From contig NZ_JADPKK010000019.1 in assembly GCF_023073915.1 (NCBI RefSeq), forward strand, positions 310,001-374,000: DNA of 64,000 nucleotides, in the 5' to 3' direction. Positions 60,910 through 64,000 of this stretch are shown here, piece after piece. How positions within the stretch are numbered: the first letter of the stretch is position 1; every line of letters starts with the position of its first letter. Origin of the DNA: Bradyrhizobium sp. 149. GTDB lineage: Bacteria > Pseudomonadota > Alphaproteobacteria > Rhizobiales > Xanthobacteraceae. Under the pieces are notes generated by a model. The model was not told where the DNA came from, did no database searches, and saw only the letters and a program-made list of their open reading frames with translations. A program made the position numbers and the translations under genes.

Positions 60910-61323
60910 ATGAACAAGCCCTATACCGGCGGCTGCGCCTGCGGCGCGATCCGCTACGAGATCGTTGGCGAGCCGGTGTTCAGCAATGATTGCCAATGCC
61001 GGGATTGCCAGAAGGAGAGCGGGACGGGTCACGGCTCGCACCTGACGTTTCCCCGCGCTGGTGTGACGGTGACGGGCCAGGCCAGGCACTGGGACATGAC
61101 CGCCGACAGCGGCAACGTGAAGACGCGTGCCTTCTGCGCAAATTGCGGGGCTCCCGTCTACATGACATTTGCCGCCACGCCCGAGGTCTTCACCGTCCGC
61201 GCCGCGAGCCTCGACGAGCCGGCGCGTTACAAGCCGCAGGTGGTGACCTACGCCGCGCGCGGACATGACTGGGATCGTCTCGATCCGGACCTGCCGAAGT
61301 TTGCGGGCATGCCGCCGGGGTAA
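60910..61323 (+). CDS. GFA family zinc protein
   Basis: The 137-residue protein has the cysteine pattern of the GFA family (Mss4-like fold): GGCACGAIRYEI (about 8-19), NDCQCRDCQKESG (about 31-43) and FCANCGAPVY (about 77-86). Glutathione-dependent formaldehyde-activating enzyme is the founding name, but the activity is disputed for most members. It is 12 bp after the SRPBCC gene and in the same operon. Confidence 0.92.
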   Translation: MNKPYTGGCACGAIRYEIVGEPVFSNDCQCRDCQKESGTGHGSHLTFPRAGVTVTGQARHWDMTADSGNVKTRAFCANCGAPVYMTFAATPEVFTVRAASLDEPARYKPQVVTYAARGHDWDRLDPDLPKFAGMPPG

Positions 61324-61348
61324 GGCCTCGCAAGTGGAAGCGCGCGCG

Positions 61349-61759
61349 TCAGCTATGGAATTTCAAGCCATCGACGATCTTGTCGATCACCTTGCGCTCG
61401 GCGCGTATGGCGAGACCGACGAGGTTGAGATTGGCGCGGGCCACCGCCCTCACCGCTTCGCGATTGGCGGCATCGTGCGTGGTCTTGAACATGTCCTCGG
61501 TGTAGACCGCCGCAGCCACATTGCGCGATAATGCGCGATCGAGTGCGCGCGACAGCGCCGGACCGTCGCCGCCGTAGATCAAAATCGGCTGGCCTATCAG
61601 CGCATGATATTTCGTGCCCGATGCGTCCTCATAGGGCTCGCCGATGCAGTCCGGAAACGCAGCCGCGATGCCGCTGGTGAGGAAGGCCGCAACGTTGAGC
61701 TTCTGCCAGGCCTGAAGGTCGGTGCGGATCACGACGGCGATCTTGGTATCGAACTGCAT
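61349..61759 (-). CDS. DUF2000 family protein
   Basis: The 136-residue product MQFDTKIAVVIRTDLQAWQK has the shape of the DUF2000 family (peptidyl-tRNA hydrolase-like fold), with FLTSGIAAAFPDCIGEPYEDASG (about 27-49) and ANREAVRAVARANLNLVGLAIRAERKVIDKIVDGL (about 97-131). Function unknown. It is convergent with the GFA gene; the family B palindrome lies just upstream. Confidence 0.88.
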   Translation of the reverse strand: MQFDTKIAVVIRTDLQAWQKLNVAAFLTSGIAAAFPDCIGEPYEDASGTKYHALIGQPILIYGGDGPALSRALDRALSRNVAAAVYTEDMFKTTHDAANREAVRAVARANLNLVGLAIRAERKVIDKIVDGLKFHS

Positions 61760-61773
61760 GCAACTCCCCGACT

Positions 61774-61811
61774 GTCATTCCGGACTCGATGCTACGCACC
61801 ATCGGAATGAC
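61774..61811. repeat. Short palindrome, family B, third copy
   Basis: gtcattccggactcgatg...catcggaatgac. The 38-bp element lies between the DUF2000 and DUF4189 genes. The ends match the copies at 31058 and 40032. Confidence 0.75.
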
Positions 61812-61822
61812 GGCAAGAGAAA

Positions 61823-62212
61823 TCAACCCTTGGCGTCGCAGGCCCAGGCGCGGATCACGCATTCCTTGCCGCCGTATTTGTAGCATTCGCGCGTCGCGGC
61901 ATTGAGCGATGCCGAGATCTTCGGCTTGACGGCATAGCCATAGGCGCCGCACGGATTGGACAGATCGACCGACATCGCGGCGCAGGCGCGCTTCATCGTG
62001 ACGGTCGTGCAATCGCCCTTGCACTGCTTCTGCGCCGCCGTGCGCGCTTCGTGCTCGGCCCCATAGTCGAAGGCCTGGCCATAGGCGCCGCATTTGCCGA
62101 CCGCAAACGCACCGGCGGCGTGCGCATCCGTGATGTGGCGAGCGCCGGCGACGCAGACGGACAGCGCAAAGAAAAACATCGCGCAACGGCGCGCGACGAC
62201 ATTCGAGGCCAT
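61823..62212 (-). CDS. DUF4189 domain secreted protein
   Basis: The 129-residue product has a signal peptide (1-33, ending AHAAG) and two DUF4189-type modules: FAVGKCGAYGQAFDYGAEHEARTAAQKQCKGDC (about 35-67) and NPCGAYGYAVKPKISASLNAATRECYKYGGKEC (about 85-117). Cysteines suggest disulfides in the periplasm. Function unknown. Confidence 0.88.
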   Translation of the reverse strand: MASNVVARRCAMFFFALSVCVAGARHITDAHAAGAFAVGKCGAYGQAFDYGAEHEARTAAQKQCKGDCTTVTMKRACAAMSVDLSNPCGAYGYAVKPKISASLNAATRECYKYGGKECVIRAWACDAKG

Positions 62213-62394
62213 GGAAAAACCCCTCCCCCAAGGCAGGTGAAGGCGACTCTAAGCGCCGGTCGTTTCCACTTGGTGAACGCGTGGTTGAAAAGCGGCGTTC
62301 GAATAGCGGGAGGAATATACACTTTATAGTTGTGTTTTTCAATCGCGTTATTTAAGGTCGTGAGGCTTCAAGCAGAGAGCCGGAGGAAACGACC

Positions 62395-63441
62395 ATGCGC
62401 CACACCAATGCAATGCTGTTGGGAATGCTCGCGTCGGCCTGTCTCATCGGGCTTTCGCCCGCGCAGGCGCAGACGGTGAACTGGACCTGGACCAACCAGT
62501 ACGGCTCAATCCTGGCCATCACCGGCTTCAACCAGACCACGGGCGCGATCACGGGGACCTACACCAACAACGCGGCAAACAGCTGCGACGGGGGCAAGCC
62601 GCAGGGGGTGACGGGCTGGCTCGCCTACGGCAACTCGGGCACCGCGATCAGCTTCTCGGTAAACTTCCTCGGTTGCGGTTCGACTACGGTCTGGACCGGA
62701 CAGCTCAACGCCACAACAGGCTTTCAGGGCCTTTGGTATTTGTCCCTCGGCGAAGCGGTCGCATGGAACGGCATCAGCGCGGGCGCCGACACATTCACAT
62801 TCAGCAGCGGCAACAAGGCCCAACTGACGAAGAGCGGCGTCGAGCTGAAAGCCGGAGGCGTCGAGAAGCTTTCGAATACCAAGAAGGAGGCGAGCTTTGC
62901 GGCCACCAAAGTGGTGGGTTACGCCGTGCGGATTGCGCTTCGCGCTGCCGCAAGGGCTACCCCCACGAAATCGTCATCCCCGTCTTGCCGCTTCCAGCGC
63001 CTGCGGCGTGTCGATGTCAAGGAAGGCGCTCTCGCCGTCGACCGGCACTTCGGCAACCGCCTCGGTGTGCTTGGCGATCAGATGACGCGCGCCGACATCG
63101 CCGTCGAGGGTCATCAATTCCCTGAAGAAGCGGCGCGACCACAGCACGGGGTTGCCGCGGCGGCCCTCGCTGACGGGTACGACAATCAGATTGCCGCGGT
63201 CCGGCGCAAAGCCGTCGATGAGCCGGTCGATCAGGCCGGCGTCGATCAGCGGCATGTCGCCGAGGCAGACCACAGCGCCATCGGACGTCTCGGGGACGGC
63301 GGCGATGCCGGCCTTGACCGAGCTTGCGATGCCGCCGGCAAAATCCGGATTTTTGACGAACCGCACATTCAGACCCTGCAGTGCCTGCTCGACCAGTTCG
63401 GTCTGATGGCCGGTGACGACGATCACCTCGGATGCTTTTGA
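62395..63441 (+). CDS. Bradavidin-like biotin-binding protein with lost stop codon
   Basis: The first about 164 residues are an avidin: signal peptide (1-25, ending PAQAQ), then TVNWTWTNQYGSILAITGFN and GWLAYG, TVWTGQ and AVAWNG strands with the Trp and Thr/Ser residues that bind biotin, and a likely disulfide (NSCDGG and LGCGS). The region ends in EKLSNTKK (62863-62886), which in bradavidin is the C-terminal tail that occupies the biotin site. Here no stop follows, and the frame runs 185 codons further through DNA that is antisense to the molybdopterin-domain gene. The ATG follows a good cggaggaaac site. The true end of the protein is uncertain. Confidence 0.85.
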   Translation: MRHTNAMLLGMLASACLIGLSPAQAQTVNWTWTNQYGSILAITGFNQTTGAITGTYTNNAANSCDGGKPQGVTGWLAYGNSGTAISFSVNFLGCGSTTVWTGQLNATTGFQGLWYLSLGEAVAWNGISAGADTFTFSSGNKAQLTKSGVELKAGGVEKLSNTKKEASFAATKVVGYAVRIALRAAARATPTKSSSPSCRFQRLRRVDVKEGALAVDRHFGNRLGVLGDQMTRADIAVEGHQFPEEAARPQHGVAAAALADGYDNQIAAVRRKAVDEPVDQAGVDQRHVAEADHSAIGRLGDGGDAGLDRACDAAGKIRIFDEPHIQTLQCLLDQFGLMAGDDDHLGCF

Positions 63442-64000
63442 AGCAAGCGCCTGCTCCGTCGCGATCCGCACCAGCTTCTTGCCGTCGAGTTCGGCGAGCA
63501 GTTTGTTCGGTCCGCCCATGCGGGTCGAACGGCCCGCCGCAAGCACGATCGCCGCGACCTGGTTGTTGCCCTCGATCTCCGGTTTTGCGCGCGGCTGCGG
63601 ACGCGTCACGATCTCCATCAGCAGGCCGCCGACGCCCATGCCCATCAGCTCGGAACGGGTCACCTTGATGCCCGCGAGGAGCCGCATCAGCACCCAGTCG
63701 AAGCCGTTCTCGACCGGCGAACGCGCGCAGCCAGGCGCGCCCAGCACCGGCACGCGGCCGGCCCGGGCGATCAGCAGCAGATTGCCCGGATCGACCGGCA
63801 TGCCGAAATGTTCGATCTCGCCGCCGATTTCGGTGACGGCCGCCGGAATCACGTCGCGGCGATCCGCGATCGCGGATGCCCCGAACACGATCACGAGCTC
63901 GGCGCCAAGTCCCAGCAATTCCTTGATCGCAGCCGACAGCGCCCGCTCCTCATGCGGGACCCGCCGCTCGGCGATAATGCTGGCACCGGCCGGCGCCAGC
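62974..64000 (-). CDS. Molybdopterin-binding/MobA-like fusion protein (5' end outside window)
   Basis: The reading frame is open to the window edge, so the start is missing. The N-terminal part visible has a MoeA/Mog-like domain (LVIVFGASAIADRRDVIPAA and FGMPVDPGNLLLIARAG). The C-terminal part is a NTP-transferase of the MobA/MocA type: AAIVLAAGRSTRMGGPNKLL and the late LGDMPLIDAGLIDRLID. The fusion probably inserts a nucleotide onto molybdopterin for xanthine-dehydrogenase-type enzymes (MocA role). Its 3' end overlaps the avidin read-through region by about 470 bp antisense. Confidence 0.9.
   Translation of the reverse strand, partial: LAPAGASIIAERRVPHEERALSAAIKELLGLGAELVIVFGASAIADRRDVIPAAVTEIGGEIEHFGMPVDPGNLLLIARAGRVPVLGAPGCARSPVENGFDWVLMRLLAGIKVTRSELMGMGVGGLLMEIVTRPQPRAKPEIEGNNQVAAIVLAAGRSTRMGGPNKLLAELDGKKLVRIATEQALASKASEVIVVTGHQTELVEQALQGLNVRFVKNPDFAGGIASSVKAGIAAVPETSDGAVVCLGDMPLIDAGLIDRLIDGFAPDRGNLIVVPVSEGRRGNPVLWSRRFFRELMTLDGDVGARHLIAKHTEAVAEVPVDGESAFLDIDTPQALEAARRG

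Overview
The window reads as a GC-rich chromosomal segment of an alphaproteobacterium, most likely Bradyrhizobium. The pointers are a bradavidin-like avidin gene, a groESL operon with a degenerate CIRCE element, alphaproteobacterial families (DUF3126, Usg, CHCC zinc finger) and several palindromic intergenic repeats of the kind scattered through Bradyrhizobium genomes. I see no prophage, transposase, integrase or CRISPR array. Coding density is high.

Layout. 0-11 kb: the edge of a DUF3126 gene, serine acetyltransferase (cysE), a polytopic membrane protein, an alpha/beta hydrolase, an unknown secreted or anchored protein, a CHCC zinc-finger protein, a flavin monooxygenase, a small lipoprotein, tRNA-Leu(UAA), a membrane PQQ dehydrogenase and a Bcr/CflA-type exporter. 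11-22.5 kb: a peptide/amide utilisation island with a Dpp-type ABC importer (binding protein, two permeases, fused double ATPase), two M20 hydrolases, an M81 (MlrC-like) metallopeptidase and an amidase. 22.6-28.4 kb: enoyl-CoA hydratase, a DsbA-fold isomerase with a quinone oxidoreductase, a MetE-like protein, and a CinA-like/gpt/unknown operon. 28.7-32.8 kb: the Anbu cassette (circularly permuted ATP-grasp, alpha-E protein, transglutaminase-like peptidase, Anbu proteasome-like peptidase), preceded by a strong sigma-54-type promoter match. 32.9-37.6 kb: an SDR, an MFS exporter, a nucleoside transporter, a cupin with a histone-H1-like tail, and Usg.

38-40.8 kb: groES-groEL with terminator, then signal peptidase I. 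40.9-46.9 kb: a LysR regulator divergent from a cysteine hydrolase and GST pair, a secreted caspase-like protein, a DUF2778 (L,D-transpeptidase-like) envelope protein with a CtrA box upstream, and a FecR-domain protein. 46.9-52.6 kb: a 14-bp tandem array, a CHASE2 nucleotide cyclase, a GT39/GT2-GtrA glycosylation pair and two small envelope proteins. 52.7-56.4 kb: DUF72, DUF488, PhzF-like and a second membrane cyclase. 56.5-60 kb: a TetR-HlyD-ATPase-permease exporter operon with a perfect palindromic operator. 60-64 kb: an ArsR-AHSA1-GFA operon with paired operators, DUF2000, DUF4189, a bradavidin-like gene that has lost its stop codon, and a molybdopterin-domain/MobA-like fusion cut by the window edge.

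The most system-like unit is the Anbu cassette. Its gene association is known, but the chemistry it performs is not settled, and the sigma-54 promoter and the palindrome inside the operon are testable features seen here. The avidin read-through, the CtrA box before the DUF2778 gene and the 14-bp array across the FecR-cyclase junction are the most unusual smaller signals.
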